DNA of 64,000 nucleotides from NCBI GenBank assembly GCA_000727475.1, contig KL647296.1, forward strand, positions 1,036,865 through 1,100,864, written 5' to 3'. Below, one piece after another: positions 1 to 15,300 of this stretch; the first letter of the stretch is position 1, and each line of letters opens with the position of its first letter. The DNA is from Sarcocystis neurona (Eukaryota; Apicomplexa; Conoidasida; Eucoccidiorida; Sarcocystidae). Both the position numbers and the translations under genes were made by a program. The notes beneath the pieces are model-generated. The model was not told where the DNA came from and made no database searches. It worked only from the letters and a program-made list of their open reading frames with translations.

Positions 1-80
1 TACATACATGTATATATATATGTATATATATGTCTGTATATATATGTATATATATAAATATGTATATATATATATATATT
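1..80. repeat. TA/TG microsatellite
   Basis: Alternating TATATA and TGTATA units at the left edge, in what must be an intron of the WD40 gene. Confidence 0.9.
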
Positions 81-213
81 TGCGGTTGCAGTGCGTTTGT
101 GTCGCCTGTGGTGCGAACGAGTTTGGCTCTGCTGTACTACATAAGACTGTCAGACGGTTGCTACGCGTCACTCGAGTGAATCTGTGGTGCCTCGTGCGGG
201 ATCGGTTTTACAG

Positions 214-302
214 AAAGCAGCCCCAACCCCTTTTCACTCATGCATGTGGAGACAGCCGTATGTACTTGGCAAAAAGAACCGTGTTCATCAAGAACAACAC
301 AG
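214..302 (+). CDS. WD40 gene, first exon seen in window
   Basis: The exon lies between a TTTTACAG acceptor and an ACAG|GTGAAG donor. It reads KAAPTPFHS... to VHQEQH and ends after two bases of an Arg codon, which is the phase the next exon needs. It leads into the first blade. Upstream exons must exist outside the window. This is the least certain exon at the 5' end because the acceptor has a short pyrimidine tract. Confidence 0.5.
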
Positions 303-3300
303 GTGAAGCGTGCGTCCGGTGGTGCACCTTCGTATACGTTTATACAGGAACGATGCCTACGATGAGCAGATAGTTGGTATTTTATTGCATGCCGTTTGTT
401 ATGCCGCCGGCCTCCCTTTGTGTCCTTTTTTTGTGCCTGTGGATAAGCGCTTCATAAACCGGTACCCTCCTGATTGTGTGCCTCTTCTCGACTATCTGTG
501 TGTCTGTGTAGTAGTGTGTACAGTTGTGCACCTCGTTCCTGACTGGCGCCTCTGTTTGCCGTGCAGGCTTGTTTACATCGAAGAGCTCGATCGAACGTTT
601 TGCCTGTTTCACAAGGCGCGAAATTTTGCTATGTTCGATGCCATGCGGGTAAAGCTTTTCAGGAATGACAGATGCACGCGGCAGCGTCAACAGCAGTGTA
701 ACAATGGTAACGAGGAGCACCGGCACCACACCAGCAACAAGAAGAGCTGCAGCACCACTGCAAGCATTTCCACGCCAGCTCACCTGACATGTTTAGTCAC
801 ACGCTTACAATTCCAAGAGAGTACATTCGCGCGACACGCGTTGTTTCTCAATTGGTGGAGTGACGCTGCCGTCTGCCTCAATCGCTTCAATGGGTTACGG
901 CGCACAACGCTTTCCACGCACATCCAGGCTTTATGATTTACCCCAAGCGCACGTCAGGACGAAGACCTACTGAGACTAGAGATATCGGTGACTGCGCAGT
1001 CTAATATTTTTTTGCAAGAAGTACGAGTCCAGACTGGTTAAAGTCTGTGTACGGGTTTGCGTCTATGTAGGCAAAGTATACATATATATACATATGTATA
1101 TGTGTACGTTTATAAAGAACACCCGATTTATACGCGAAAAAAAAAATTGAACGCACTTGTGAATATAAACATAGAATTGTGTGTATATACGTGTGTACGA
1201 TTGGACGAATGCGCACTGTATGTATGTGTATATATTTAGAAAGGACAGATTTATACTTAAATGAAATGAACGCAGTTGTGAATACAAGTATCGACGTGTG
1301 CGTATACGATTGGACGAGTGTGCATTCGTGACTCGCCATGGTGTAAACAGACGTTTGCACAGGCGTGCATCCCGGTTTGCACCTACGCTTGTGTACTAAT
1401 TTGTACATGCTTACATTTCTATGAGCGCATATGTGTGTGTGCATATATATATATATACATGTATATGTAGACACAATTGCATGTACGATCCAGATGTCCG
1501 CCCGAGTAAGCCCCGTTTGTGTGTCTATAGAAGGGCGATATTCGGGCGCTCACGAGGACGTCTTTGTTCTGAAAAACGTAGGTCTTGGACCTGTGTGCTC
1601 TGCAAGAGGTTATGAAGCTGACGGTCTTCTGCAATAATTGCAACAAAGTAAATGGGCTAAATTGTGTTGTGAGGTTGCAGTGCCTCAATATGTCTGCGCT
1701 TCAATACGCACATGGATCCATTGACGAACTGAGTGTTTTCTCCGCAGGTGGCTGGTGGGAAAAAGTACCTGCGCCTCCGCAGTTGCGACTATGCGTCTGC
1801 GTCGTTTTCTTGCGGGTGATCTGTTTCGTACAGGGAACCGTGGAGCAAACTATTTCCGTTCCCGATGGTGAGGCTCTTGTACGCAAGCGCACACGCTTTC
1901 GTTCATATATATATATATATATATATGTACAGATACACACGTACACCGATGTGCGTGTGTAAAGAGCTTGAATGGTCTTATAATGTACCTCGGCGCCGAC
2001 GTGGACAAACGCAGCGATTAGCAGTGTCAAGGTTGTGTTGAGATGAGCAAACATCCGCACTGCTACTGAGAACAAGTGTCACGTATCTCTTTTACGTCTA
2101 CCGGTCGTTGCACCGCGAGGCACGACAGAAAACACTGTTTATAGTGGGACATAGGTAGACTCACATTGTACGTGTGTGAACGTCCAGCTGTGGAAATTTG
2201 CGTGTACGAGGACGTAGCTCCGTCGAATACGCATTTGCTCACAACTTACAGTCCACCTGTGACGGAGTTAGCAAGGCACCCTTAACTGTGTATATCTGTG
2301 CCGAAGATGAACGCGACACTGCCTGCCCTTTTAAAGAATGTATGCAGCCTACGTGTGATGTTTGCGCAGGATCTATCGTGGACATGTGTTACCTGCCTGG
2401 ATTCAAGTATCTTGCCAGCGCAGGTAAACGTTGGGCTGAGTTTTTCATTAGATGTATTAGCTTTGTGTTCTGCAGCTTTGCACGCCGAGTGCCTACAATC
2501 AACTTGAACTGTGTAATGCATAGGTGAGCCGAACCGTGACGTCACGGCCTGCAAAAAGTGGTTTAAGCTGCATTTCCCATTGTTGCATCTTAGACCTGGT
2601 GCGAAACATGTACTGGCAAGCGATACAATGAACGCATGTGTCTAAGCGCCGTGCTGCTCTCCTCTGCAAGCCCTTCTTGAGAATATACGTGTGTAATTAC
2701 AGGAGAAGCCGTCTTGTTGTAAAAGTGAACGTAGACAAAAGATCCAAGCACATTTGCATATTTAAGGTATGTAGTTGCGCGTGATTGAAAGGCCACCGTC
2801 GCACCCAGCTGGCACTGGCCTGTTTTCTGTCTATGTAGCGTGACACACCGAATTCGGCGTTCTGTGCTGGTTAAGTCTGCTTCTGCCTCTCCAACGAGCC
2901 GCATTATATTCCCCTGAGGCTTTCACAACTGTTTACGGGTAAATACTTGAGTTCGTATCTCCGTATGTCGTAATGCGTGTCTGCCATTCCTCTCGTGCGT
3001 GTGTGTGTAAGCGCACGAATATTCGCATAGAAAGCAACCACCATGTGTGCAGCGACCAGCTACTCCCCTGTGTGGCAGTCTTAGAATCATCTTATCAACC
3101 CTAGTTTTGGCAGCACCGACCAATGAATAATTTGTGCTTGTCCCTCCGTCATGACAGGGGTCACAACTAAATTGTGAAACTCTTACAATCTCTATGTGAA
3201 TTTTCAAAAGCATTCAGTCCCTCTGTTGTTTCACCCCTATTCGGTGAGCTTCCGCATTGCATTACATCAATACTGAGTCCTTCCCCTGTTAAACTCCCAT

Positions 3301-6300
3301 AAAATCCTTTCCATGGACGTAGAGAGAGAAAGGATGTACCCACTTTCGTTTATGTGTGGACGCATAACAGCCAGCCGCAGGTGAAGCGCCTTTTGAATTC
3401 TGTGAACGCGACTTTTTGTGCGTCTACGGGTGCGATTACGGGCTTGCGCCCATACCGCATACTCGAACTCGTCCATTGGACTTTTGGCCATGCACAAGGC
3501 CTGGACACTCAGATTGGATACAGGTCACGTTTCCACGTCTAGTCTATGTTTCTGTGTTCGCCCATAAAAAGGTCCACCACCTCCGCAGCTGTACAAAGAA
3601 GTCTACACACTACACATATGAGACGCTGTCATCACCACATTCTTAAATACTCAAGAAGGATTCACATTAAGTGTCTGGCGGCAGCCAACGGTAGCGGGCA
3701 TTCTAGAAGGGCCGAATTTCTAGTAGGCGGGACGCTACATTTGTTTACGCTTGAATGAAGCAGTGAGCTTCACCAAAAATAGAAGTGCAGTCAGTGGCAC
3801 TAGCGGCTTTTCACGGACACCGACAGCTGTGAAGCCACACCCTAAACTCTACATTTGCGCAGGTCGCTGGATGCATACATACACGTTCCATATTAACAAC
3901 TGTCAGCAGAAATGGTGTGTGTATGTGCCGTAACCTATGCTTCTATGTATTTGGTGTCTAGTTTCACTGAAGTGCACGAAAGCTTTGCCTTTTTTCTGCT
4001 GCGGCCCAGTAACATAAACCCTATTGTCCACTTGCCGTCTGTCCTAATTTCACCAGGTTCAGACAAAACTATTCGCTTTTGGACAAGTGCAACAGTGCCT
4101 TCGCACCAGTACGCCACCTGCAAAGCACAGCCCACGTGCCTTACATCTTTTTCACCAGCGAACGCCTTACTAAGGTAACGAAAGGAACTCATGTTTCGCT
4201 CTCCGTCCCTGGCAAGCACCGAACACAGCAGAGGTTGCTGTACGAGTCTTAGCAATGTGACAATAGATTTCATAACAACAACGCGAGTAGCAGTTGTCCC
4301 AGACGTGCTAACGTGGAGCCACGTGCAAAAAGAATATGGCTGTCGGCGTATTATGAAGTGACCGTAGGCACCGTGTTACATCGTATACGTCTACGCGTGT
4401 GTGAAGACCCTTAGAAGGCGTAACTGTGCGACGTGGGCACTATATAGTACCACGAGAGAATTCCGTCGCAACAGGTGGTCGGAAAACCTAGCTGTGCATG
4501 CGACTGCAATAGAAGCGCGACTCCGTACAAGACGGCATCGCAGAAAGCGCTTGAAGGGCTCAAAGGGCGATTTTAAATTGTAAAGAGTTGCCATGCCAAT
4601 CTTGGCGTGCTCGCACAAGGCCAGCTGTTCCAGTGTGTCGACACATATTCGAGAAAGCAGATTTGTAGAAGCCCGTATGAACGGAGCTTCTCTGCACGGA
4701 TCGCAAGGGCATTCCAAAGCCAAGACAACACACACAACGCGAAACTATACACTGTGTGCCTATGTGGAGAGAGACCCCTAGGTAGATACTTGTACGTTAA
4801 AGATCAAATGCATTCAGATACGCAGTTTCACACGTCTACTGGAGGTTTTCCTCCAGTTTCCAACTTCTCATAGACAATGCGACCCGCAGGCAGGAGCCCA
4901 AGAAACTTGAGCGTCGTCTTCGGATAAGCGCGCTTTTTGTAGTGAATAAAAAGCGCAACAGTAGAGAAACAACAACGCTTCTGCCGCAGGCTCCTTCCAG
5001 ACAGAGCTGCCAAGAATCTGTGTAATTGATCGTCAATCTCGTGTAACGAGGAACAAACTGGCCGAAGTGTGTGGAGCGATGTACGTGTCCCTCGCGTTCT
5101 GTCATATTCTCACAGCTGTTAAGGGTTCCCAGTAAGTGTCGTGCCTCCAAGAGGGACACTTCACACTTGCAACCCCGAACTTCAGAGTTGCTTTAGAGGG
5201 GAAGAAGAATTTACCACGAGTATGTATACGCATAGAGTCGCACCGCTACAGAGGCATACCTGTTCACATGTACCAATAAATTAAAGTTGGGGGAGTTCAG
5301 CCGATGTCGTTTGTAGGCAAGTTGGTTTCGTACCACGAAGTTTGCGCCTTTTAAAGCTGCAACGAAGTTCTTTGTTTGAGATGACGAGTCGGACCTCTTC
5401 AAAATTCTGTGTGTCTACACAGTCGCAGAGCCACCTGCAGGGACATGTTTTCCAGCATGAAGGGGCAAACTGTCTAGACGCACAGAAGTTCCTTTCTCGC
5501 AGTTGGTAATGACAGAGACGAAAAGCCTCTACTTGTCACACGGGCGCACACAGGTTACAGTGAAGATCACGGCCGTGTTCAGCATAAGAGCTATTTCGGT
5601 CCAATTGACCGTAGGTTTTCTTTTTCGGATGCCCTCACATGTGCAGGCTGTGGGAGTCACTTTGTAGTGTTGTACACTGTAAGCGTGTCGGAGCGTTAGC
5701 AACAAACTAGGACGACGTCGTAGCTTGTTATTCGAAAACAATCTATTCAGCATCGCGTACTATCTTGTATGCATCTGGATTCTCTTTAGACAACACAAGT
5801 AAACAGTTTAGTGGTTTTCACTATTCTTACGCTCCATCCAGGTACACCGGACCGTTATACTCTGTAGAGCTCACGTTGGAGTTACTGGGCATATCAAAGA
5901 TACTTTTAACGTTTAGGAAGTTGTCTTTGAGTCATCCGCCAGTGCCAAGGATGCGGCTGCTCCGGTTAAACTGCTTCCTGCGCCAGTAGCTCTGCACGTA
6001 CTACTTCGCCGCACACGGATAGGGAAACGTCCGTGTCAAAGTGTGATACAGACCTCTGTGTTTGTATGTGTGTTAGCTATATGAATACAAGTAGCATTTC
6101 ACAGGAATGACATCACAGTGAAGGCACATGTATATATATACATACATACGTGTGTATATATGTATATATACATATTTCCTGTATGTACATGCGCATACGT
6201 ACGCGTTATATACATATGATATAAATATATGTGTGTGTGAGCGAATCGTCCTTCCACAACTTTCAAAAGAGCTACGACGCAAGTTTACGAGAATCTTCGT

Positions 6301-9300
6301 CTTAACATACGGTTTAATGTTTGTGTCGGTAACGCTTTTGTGCGCCTGCCTTGTTCGGCGAAAACAAACACGTCGCCGGAAGATCCCACGTGCTTCTGCG
6401 GAAATGTCATCTCCTACTATTCTGCATGACCACTCAGGTGATTCGTATGCACTTTTGTGCGTGGGTACAGCGGCAGCGCCGAGGGAAGCTTAAACATGTG
6501 GGATGTCTCCAAAATGAAGCTCAAGGAATCTCGAGTCGCTCACCGAGACGCCGTCAACGCGATTTTACCTCTACCCTGTATGTGGTTGGTAATTCTTTTT
6601 TCTGGTCACCCGTTGTTCCGGAGTGGCAAGTGTATACGGATGGACCGCAAGAGAACATTCCTGTCTGCAGCCACAGGCCGTCCGATAGATGTACATATAT
6701 ATGTGTATATGCTTCTGGCACTGAGGCTTGCCGTCACGCCCGTACCTTAGTCGTTTTGAGAAGGTTCTGACGAAGATTTCAGGCACACACAGATACCGGC
6801 TTTCATTCATTTTTACCCTCACTCTGCGCTTTCGCCCAGTACACGCTGCAGAATGCGTGAAGGAGGCAGAGATCTATGAATCTACATACGTGTAGGTGAC
6901 GAATGGTAGCCAGGGTGTGCGCAGACCCAAGATTCCAACTCCCGCACAAGACACGATTGTACACCTATTAGGAAGATATTGTGAGAAGGTTTGTCACTGA
7001 CTTTTTTGTGGGGAAGAAGAGGATCGAATGCGTCTAATTTAACAATCAAGGACGTAGATTATGGACAAACCTGCGAAATGAAAGAAAGAAGAACAAGGAG
7101 GCATAAAGGGTTTTGCTGCAGAACGAAGGAGAGCTTGGCGACAGCCCAGTAGCAGGGTCACAGAGGGCATAATCCTTACAGATCCATGTGTCTTGCGGCG
7201 CTCACATAAGAGGCAACAAGTTGAGTGGTACCGCCCCCAGGAGGCACTGTGACACCACCAGCAGCCGTGGTGATGAAAGCAGCCGAATAGGAACACCAAA
7301 AAGCGGTTCCCGAGCAGAATTCTCTCTGGTGGAGGCAGAGAGTATCCGGCAAGTGCTGCAGCAACAGAACACGCCAGTCTGGCCTGCAGCAAAATACTTG
7401 CAGTGCGTTATTGAAACAGGCGCAACGAGGGAGAGACTGGTTTTACAATGGAACTGTCGAGGCATCAAGTAACAGAGAACATTACCGGAGCTTCGTATGC
7501 TCACGCAAGCACATCTCTGATATTTTGCTTGTAGACCCAGAAATGAGTAAGAAACTTCTCACATGCATGCGTGTCTACAATATTTTACATGTTAACCAGC
7601 AGGAATTCGGTGCCTTCATCGTGATATACGCGCATCTGGCGACGCGAGTTTTCCACACACGGATGAGAAGCGAATGCTCAGTACCTACTGGCGGCTCGCG
7701 CAGATCCACACAAGCGTGTGGATGTATGGGAGGTTTAAGATACTTCCGAACGAACGGTGGTCAGATCGTGCACACCTAAAACGTGGTGCTGCTACCTTGG
7801 CAGAGAAGAGAAAGTGTTAAAGATAGTTCTTATCGGCGGTGGCTTGGTAAAAGAAGTGGCTTCGGCCAATTTCGGACTCTCTTATTAATGCAGACGCGAA
7901 TGGAGTTGTAGAGCTTCTGATAAGCTCTACTCGCCAGAATGCGTGTCAGCGTCTTCTCCTATGCGTGTGCGTACAGATGACGATACTGTATTTGCAACGG
8001 CTTCCTCGGATACGTGCATACTGTTGTGGGACAGCAATCGGATGGTGCCGACTCGAAGTTTAAAAGGGCACAGGAAAACAGTCCTTTCCCTCTCGTATTC
8101 GAAAGATTATTCCTGCCTCCTCAGCGCTGGACTCGACAAGGTAGCGCTACCCGTGCCCCGCTTAAAGGCGTGGACTAAGAGGATTACATACACATCTGCA
8201 CAGGTGCTTGTTTTCAAACCCGCTTGCCTTATACGCACGTACGTGTACATAAATTCGTGTACACTTCAAGACACGTACGAACGCGGGGACAACACTTACA
8301 TATGTACACGAGAAACGAGTCACATCGTCCGCATTCTTCGTAGCAGTTGTACGCGTAGCTACACGAATGTTTTTGTTCCCCCTTTTCTCAACACAAATTT
8401 GGAAATGTGTGCAGACGCGTGCAGAAAAATACTGCAGTCCTTCTGCCTGGTGGAGGTTGACTTCACTGACCGGCACAGTAATTCTACCACTGCGCACAGA
8501 CACAGGTGGAATTCCGTATCCCAGGGCAATAACGGGAGCTGCTTCCTGAACTGCACTCTACCCCTAGCAGCATGAACGGGCGGCGAGTTTTACTCTTGGA
8601 GGACCTGTGGACGCGGAACACGTTATCCGTATTCATGCTCTGGAACAGAAGAGGAAAACCTATCTGCTACCTCTCCTTGGACTTATTCACATGTGAACGC
8701 GTACCTGATCTTATGCAGTGTGTGTAGACGTAGAAAAACTCTTTGTCCTATGTGTGGTTTGATACACAAGCAAGTATAAGCATGTGTATTTTTCACAAGG
8801 GTCGGCGCAATAAAAGTAGGACACCGAGTTCGAGCACTGCAGAACCACCTACTTCTGATGTACCATCCTGACGGTGAACTCCTCACGCACTTGTAGATGC
8901 TTCCCTTTGCTGTACGTACCAGAGATACACCGATGGTGCAAGAGCCACAGATAACGAGTGCTGACACAGATTCGTTTCGAATTTGTGTCCCCTGCTTCCG
9001 TGTATTGGTATACATCTCTCTGCAGCGTCCCTCCACCTCCGGTGACCAAATCCTGAGTTTGCGTTGACGCAGAATGTAGAGGCAAATATCGTTAAGCTTT
9101 TAACTTCACATGGATCTACCGCTTGTCGTCGGTGCAGCAACATTATTAGGTGGCTCGTTCCAGATCCTATCGCTCTCTTGCTGCCACCGTTTTCGTACGG
9201 AAGAGAGAAATAGCCGCTCCTGTCGGGGTTTCCACTTTTTCTGCCCTATGTATACATGTGTATGTGGACGTTGCTACAGACGAATACAAGGATGTAGCCC

Positions 9301-12300
9301 ACTCGGTCGCGTACATCTGTTGAGTTCGTATCTTCTAAAATACTCACAGCTTCCGTGTGCGGGTGGCACAGATATTTTAAAGAAAACACTATATCTAACT
9401 GGTTCGTCGTAGCAGACACCTCATGGGTTTCCTGTCTTGCGTACAGACAGCTCTGGCGAGTGCAAGGCCGACACTCACTCCCGCGTCACCCCTGTATTCA
9501 GCATTTCATTCACTACTTCTGTTGGAATTACTGAAGACGAATACCATATACGTACGCACACTCGATGTTATACAGGCATACGAATGCTTGAGTTCTTGTA
9601 CGCTCTTACCTTCAAGTTCAAGCTGCTGAGTTGCACTGTCTCGCCTTGTCTTGCACCGTGCCTTATCGTCTCTCTCGCCCCCTTTCTTGTCGCACTGTCC
9701 TTCCTTCCGTATTTATTCCCATTGTTCCCTCCACTTCTCTGCCGTCACCTCATCTCTCTCGCTTTCTTGTCGCTCCCTTCCGTATTTATTTCTTATTGCT
9801 CCATCGCCTTGCTTCTGCTGTTACCTCATCTCTCTCACCTTCTTTGCAGGATGCCTTTGTGTGGAGTCCTTGCAACTTAAGCAGCCCCATTTGTCACTTG
9901 CAGGGCCATCCCTACGCACTGTGTGGAGTGGCCGTGATACCGGGAACTGCTCAAGTGTTGACGGCAGACGCGTCTGGCACGCTGCGTCTGTGGGACTTGC
10001 GTAATTTTCGCTCCATCCAAACATTTGGAGGCAGTAAGAGCGAGACGCTGGGACACACGCTTTTCCTCTACTTTTCTTCAGCCGGGACCTGAGTAAAACA
10101 GGAGTTACTGTAATACCCAGTCTCTTAACGAGCTGGCAAGACATGCCGCACATGCATCTGTTTCTATCTGGAGACCCTGTTGACCGAGAACAACGCAGAG
10201 CTGCGCACACGCTCGTATCCATCCTTGTGTCTAGAAGTTCCCATACGTATACACTCACATATACACCCTAATCACACCCGCACGGGTTCAACAGAACACT
10301 TAATAACTACTTCTAGTTGTAACACAGAAGGGGGACGGCGAATCACAGCAGTCAAACCGGCCCCGAAACAACGTTCAAGTCCGACGACTTTGTAATTCAC
10401 TGCATATATTTGCAATCTTAGGAGTTTGCAGCTGCGTGTACACCATCAGAATATATATATATGTATGTATGTGAATTAATCCCTTATCCCTGTTCCTTTT
10501 GAGTCCTCTGTATGTACACACTAAAGGGCTCAACACACATTCTTCTCCTGCTCGATTACGCCGAGAGACAAAAAGACATGACCGCAATAGATTCATGAGC
10601 TGCGGCACAGTTTCCTGGACTTCGATGCTGTTTCCTGCTTTACATTAGTAGGAGTAAAGGAACCTGAGACACGAGCAGTAAGCGGCAACGGAAGACACTT
10701 TCTGAGTCTCGATTTAACTATTGTCATGTTCGAACTCACGTCACCCTTATCCGTGTCCTGGCCAGAGTTCACGCCGACGCCACAGGGACGCAAAAGTTTT
10801 TAAGGTCACTGCGTCCCCACTCATCTTCCTCGCTAGTATTAGCACCTTCAGATCATTCAGTTTTCTCGTCTTTATTCTCATTCTCGGCCATCCATGCCGC
10901 CACTCTTAGTTATGGCAGTGTAAAAGTGGAAAGGAGCAGGGAGCGAAGTGTTCGCTGGTGAGATATCACCATTTTCACTAGTGTCACCGTAAAAACTGCC
11001 AGAAAGATACGACAGCGTATCACGGAGACAGCAGACCACCTTGTGATGTAACGTTGCCTTCTAGACCTGCTATCATTTGCAAAATGAGCAGATTTGAATG
11101 GCCTCTGCCATGTATATTGAGTTCCGCATTCCACAACGTGTCAATACGTATCGTCGTGAGCACAAGTACCCTCCGGCGTCGGAGGATTAGGAGATATTGT
11201 GGATACAGGTGTGTTGAGTAAAAATATGTGGAGACGAAGAGAAGTTGATGAGTGTCATCCTGCTGGGAGCGTGCCTCGCCTCCTGCAGGCTGGCAAGTCA
11301 TACGGAAACCTGGTGTCAACTGATACGCGTGTGCGCATCTATAAACAGATAGATATACATACCTGACAGTTACAGGAGACTACGTGACTCGGGAAGCATA
11401 GGTCTTAGTGTTACCATCCAGGTATACCAACAACGTCGGCTTTTTCGAACACATATATCGATCAATGCAGACGCATACCTGAAAATCAACATACGTGTAA
11501 GCCCTTATTCCGGCGTTATGATGACCACCGTCGGCAACGTTCGCGCCCTCCCTGCCACCCTCTTGAGCGAACACCTCTTCTTTTAAGCCTAATTTGGGGT
11601 GTTTCGTCTCAGGAATGAAGACATACGGGGAATTATCCACATTCTGTGTAGTACCCCCTCATAAACGGTGAGTGAAAACGCACTATTTGTGCCATCCTTA
11701 ATCACCACCTTGATTCTACTTTGTCCGTGTGTTACAGCGGCAACATCACCTCACCCGTCACACCGTGCGTAGAAGGCAGAGAGTCAAAGATTTCGTCCGT
11801 CGTATTTCTTCATTGGAGAGGTTTTCAGCACTTACGCCTCTTTGCTCCTGCCGACACAACGTAACGGAAAGTGTGTGCGGTGTCTGCTACTGTGCGCCGC
11901 TTCTTCAACGTCCTGCATTTGCTACGCGTCATCACGGCTGACACATTCAAACTGCAGAATTCGACAGTGTATCCTCTATCTACCTATTAGGGTGTGTTCT
12001 TATAATACTGCTTGTGTATACGCTTGTTGGCGCGTGCGTATCTGCCAGACTGAGCTGTGCTGCGCTGCTCGTACTCTACAGAGTTACCTGTTTGCATTTA
12101 CACGAAAATAGACAAAAGTACTCATGAGTTCTGTCTTCTCGACTACACGAGGGAGGTCTCATACTAGTCGAGCAAGGCGCCGTCATTAAGGCTATTTGCG
12201 TGCGCACAATAAGATGTTCTACCTGTCGTCCGATGACGTTTTTATTTACGTAAGACGCGTTCGGCAATTTGTATGAAGGGCGCACTTTCGCAGACTCACA

Positions 12301-15300
12301 AGACTGAAAATAGTTTACCTTCAGTATACACAGATGTGTGTATGTGAACGTACCTATTATATTAATATACACAAAAGAAGCACGGTCTATATACGTGTCG
12401 CACTTGTGGAAGCACATCTTTGTGCAGTGATAAGGGATTTTCGGGAAGCACACTGCCGGACGCACAACGGTCACGCAAGCATATACTCTTCTACGCTTGT
12501 GTTGTCCGTGTTTCTACGTGATCAGAGAAAACGTCCACGTATGCGTGAACAGGAATTTACGCACACACACGCTTTAATGGAGTGATCCACACATGTGTTT
12601 ACACCTGAAAGCGCGTACAGCAATTCGTGGAGTTGCAAAAATCCAACTTCACTTCTCCACAGTGCCTGCGGATGTGCATAAATGCAAGCTTGCGGAGGGA
12701 CTAGTAGTTTCCATGTGAGAGAATGGCTTAGCGGCAGGCTGTCGTGGGTCCTCCTCCGTGTTTAAGTGTGTATCCACAAAGTCAGATGTAGTCGACGTGC
12801 GCGGATATCCCCTCCTGGGTGATATGCTAAAACGGTCACACGTCTGGAGAGAGACACATATAAATGCTTGGAGGATGGTCGCGCATAGTTTTGCGGACAG
12901 TGGGACTTTCTATGCGCTTCGGTGGATTCTTCTTTCTGCACGCCGGCACGCGTACGTTCAGTTGAAACCTGGTGGCTGACATATCCCGTCTCCGCCTCCC
13001 TCAACGCATTTACAAATGTTCACATCGGAGCACATGTAGGTACTCAATCCTTCCTCTAACCGTTCGGCGCGCACATACATACACATATACATACATATAT
13101 ATATATACATATGTATATATATATATATGTATATGTATGTGTGTCTGTACGGACACGCGTCTACGGCCTACCTGTATGAATATCTTGGCGGTTAGGGCTT
13201 CGTGCATCTCCCTGTCTATGACTACGCACAAGCGTAAACACGTGGATCGATCCCTGTGCGTTGCCGCCTTGAGTGTCTCTGCTTAGAATCCTAACAGGAA
13301 GCACACACGTCGACATCTACGAATTTACAGAAGGAAAGAAGCGTGCGACACGTTTCACCGACCACGACGGCTGCAGTGATGCCGTGTACACCCCTATTTT
13401 CAATTCCGTCTTGACTGCTGGACCCCATAAAATTCAAACTTGGAGCGGCAGAACGGGCATTGCTGGCAGGGTAAACGAACATGCAATTTTGGCTCCTGCG
13501 TCGAGAGAGACGGGTGCCTTGGGAGGAGTAACACCTCGGCTGTGTAGTTTCACGGGGCTGTGACAATTCAGCGGTGTGTTCGAGTATCTTCCAGAGTATA
13601 CTTCTGTAAACCATTACCTCTACGCAGATCTCTATCCACGTCTACACATGTAGATCATATGGCGTCCAGGGTTGCGAATGTGTACTGCAAGCGTAGTGAA
13701 GTTGTACACAAACACAAGGGAGCAAAAATGTTACAAGCATACACATGTATAGAGCAGTATTGAAATTGTCTTACGTCTACATAGATAAGAACGCGTTTCC
13801 TTTGCTGGGTTCCTTGCTGTCAACAGCATCCCAGCGTGCCATCCCTACCTCTCACAATCTGCTTCATGTGTTTCACGTAAGCTGTCCCATGTGAAGTACA
13901 TGTCTGAGACAGTACGTAGAATCTAGCAGTCAATGCCGGTATTTTGGTACTACCTTGTTCCCCTAGTTCTCCCTATTCTCTCCGGGTAACTCCTCATTTA
14001 CATAGTGTCGTCACAGGAGCTCTGTTATTCGTCGTTTCTCTTCTTCTTTGTAGTGCCGCCGCCCGTTTCGCCTGGATAGTTTGACTTTAAGCGTCGGTAT
14101 CTTTTCGTATAATAGGCTTCTCCGTATTGATCCCAACCCAGTCGCTTTGTCTTGTTTTCTATTGTTTGAAGTTCCGTGTCGCATTCTTGCTCTTTTAATA
14201 TCTCCAATTTCCCTCCTACATCGATGTGAGACCCTTTTTCACCCTGTCCCGACCTCGAGCAGGGCTGGCCCGAGTCTCAGTTTCCCATCCTTGCTCGTGC
14301 TGCCAGGTTGTGGTACTAATCCCTTTCACCACAGTCTGCTCAGCTTCCTGCACTTCTTTGTGGCGGGCTGGTGCTCGCCAACATTGCTTCACTTTTTTCC
14401 CCTCCCCTGGCGTACTTGTTGTTCCTCCCCTCGTTCTTTGGGGAACATGGTGACTTTCAGTTCATTCTTCCTAAGAGTTTTTGGAGGTTCTTTCCCTCAG
14501 GTTTTCGTATCCGCTGTAATCCATTAATATTCACAGGATTGCTGCTTTCTTCTTCTGTCTTGCTGAGATCTGTGGAGGCTATCATTACGTTCCCGTTCGC
14601 TTTCATCTATACTCGTAAGACTGTGCCCCCACCGTCACTCTCCCTCACGCAGGCATCCACATTTCTGGTGATCCCGCCCTCGTTTTCCGCTGTGGTTATC
14701 CTTGTCTGTGTCTTCATTTCAGTTCCGCTGTACTACTCCCGTTCTTCCTTCCCCGTCTCACCCCGTTAACCTTTTATCGCTACGGTCCACTCCTCGTCTT
14801 CTCCTTTCCTTACTCTTCAACTTTACGCGCTCATTCACTTTCTTCTCTCACTACCCCTTTTCTTAGTTCCCTCAGCTTGCACATTTCGCAAGACACAAGG
14901 AAGAGATCTCTTTGCTTCCAATCTCACTCCCGTGCCTGTTTCTCTTCCTCCATCAGGTGCTGCAGGAGATCGAGAAGGCAGAAATTACGGCCATCTGTCT
15001 AGACGCGTTGTGGCGGCGCCTGTACGTTGGAGATTCTCTGGGCTATGTGAGGACTTTCGACGCGCTAAGTGGGAACCTGATCAATAATAACACAAAGCAC
15101 CCAGTAGATATATGTCTGATTCACTCTTGGCGCGGCTCGTACGCCTTCGTCTCAGCCTCCTGTGACGGGCTATTGCTTCTGCAGGAGGAATACAAGGCGA
15201 CACAGAGGTACGTACGTCTCAAGTGGGTGAAATCAGCAGAAGACGGTAACGCTGTAAGAGGTATAATAAGCGTCACGACAGTAGATCTTGAACAGTTGCG

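Noticed and set aside
92..175. Possible exon CVCVACGANEFGSAVLHK
   Set aside because: It is in phase with the 214 exon but leaves an intron of only 38 nt; reading through instead gives the wrong phase at 302.
668..780. Open frame MTDARGSVNSSVTMV... after an acceptor
   Set aside because: The 648 donor leaves in phase 0 and this segment then meets a stop at once (GAA TGA); the 1834 microexon fits instead.
1749..1816. Open frame VAGGKKYLRLRSCDYAS after an acceptor
   Set aside because: It leaves in phase 2 and cannot join the certain exon at 2370. The microexon 1834-1867 does.
5844..5990. Acceptor and open frame (YTGPLYSVELTLELLG...) between two WD40 exons
   Set aside because: Exons 4057-4174 and 6471-6577 join directly in phase and give a perfect WD40 blade, so this exon would break it.
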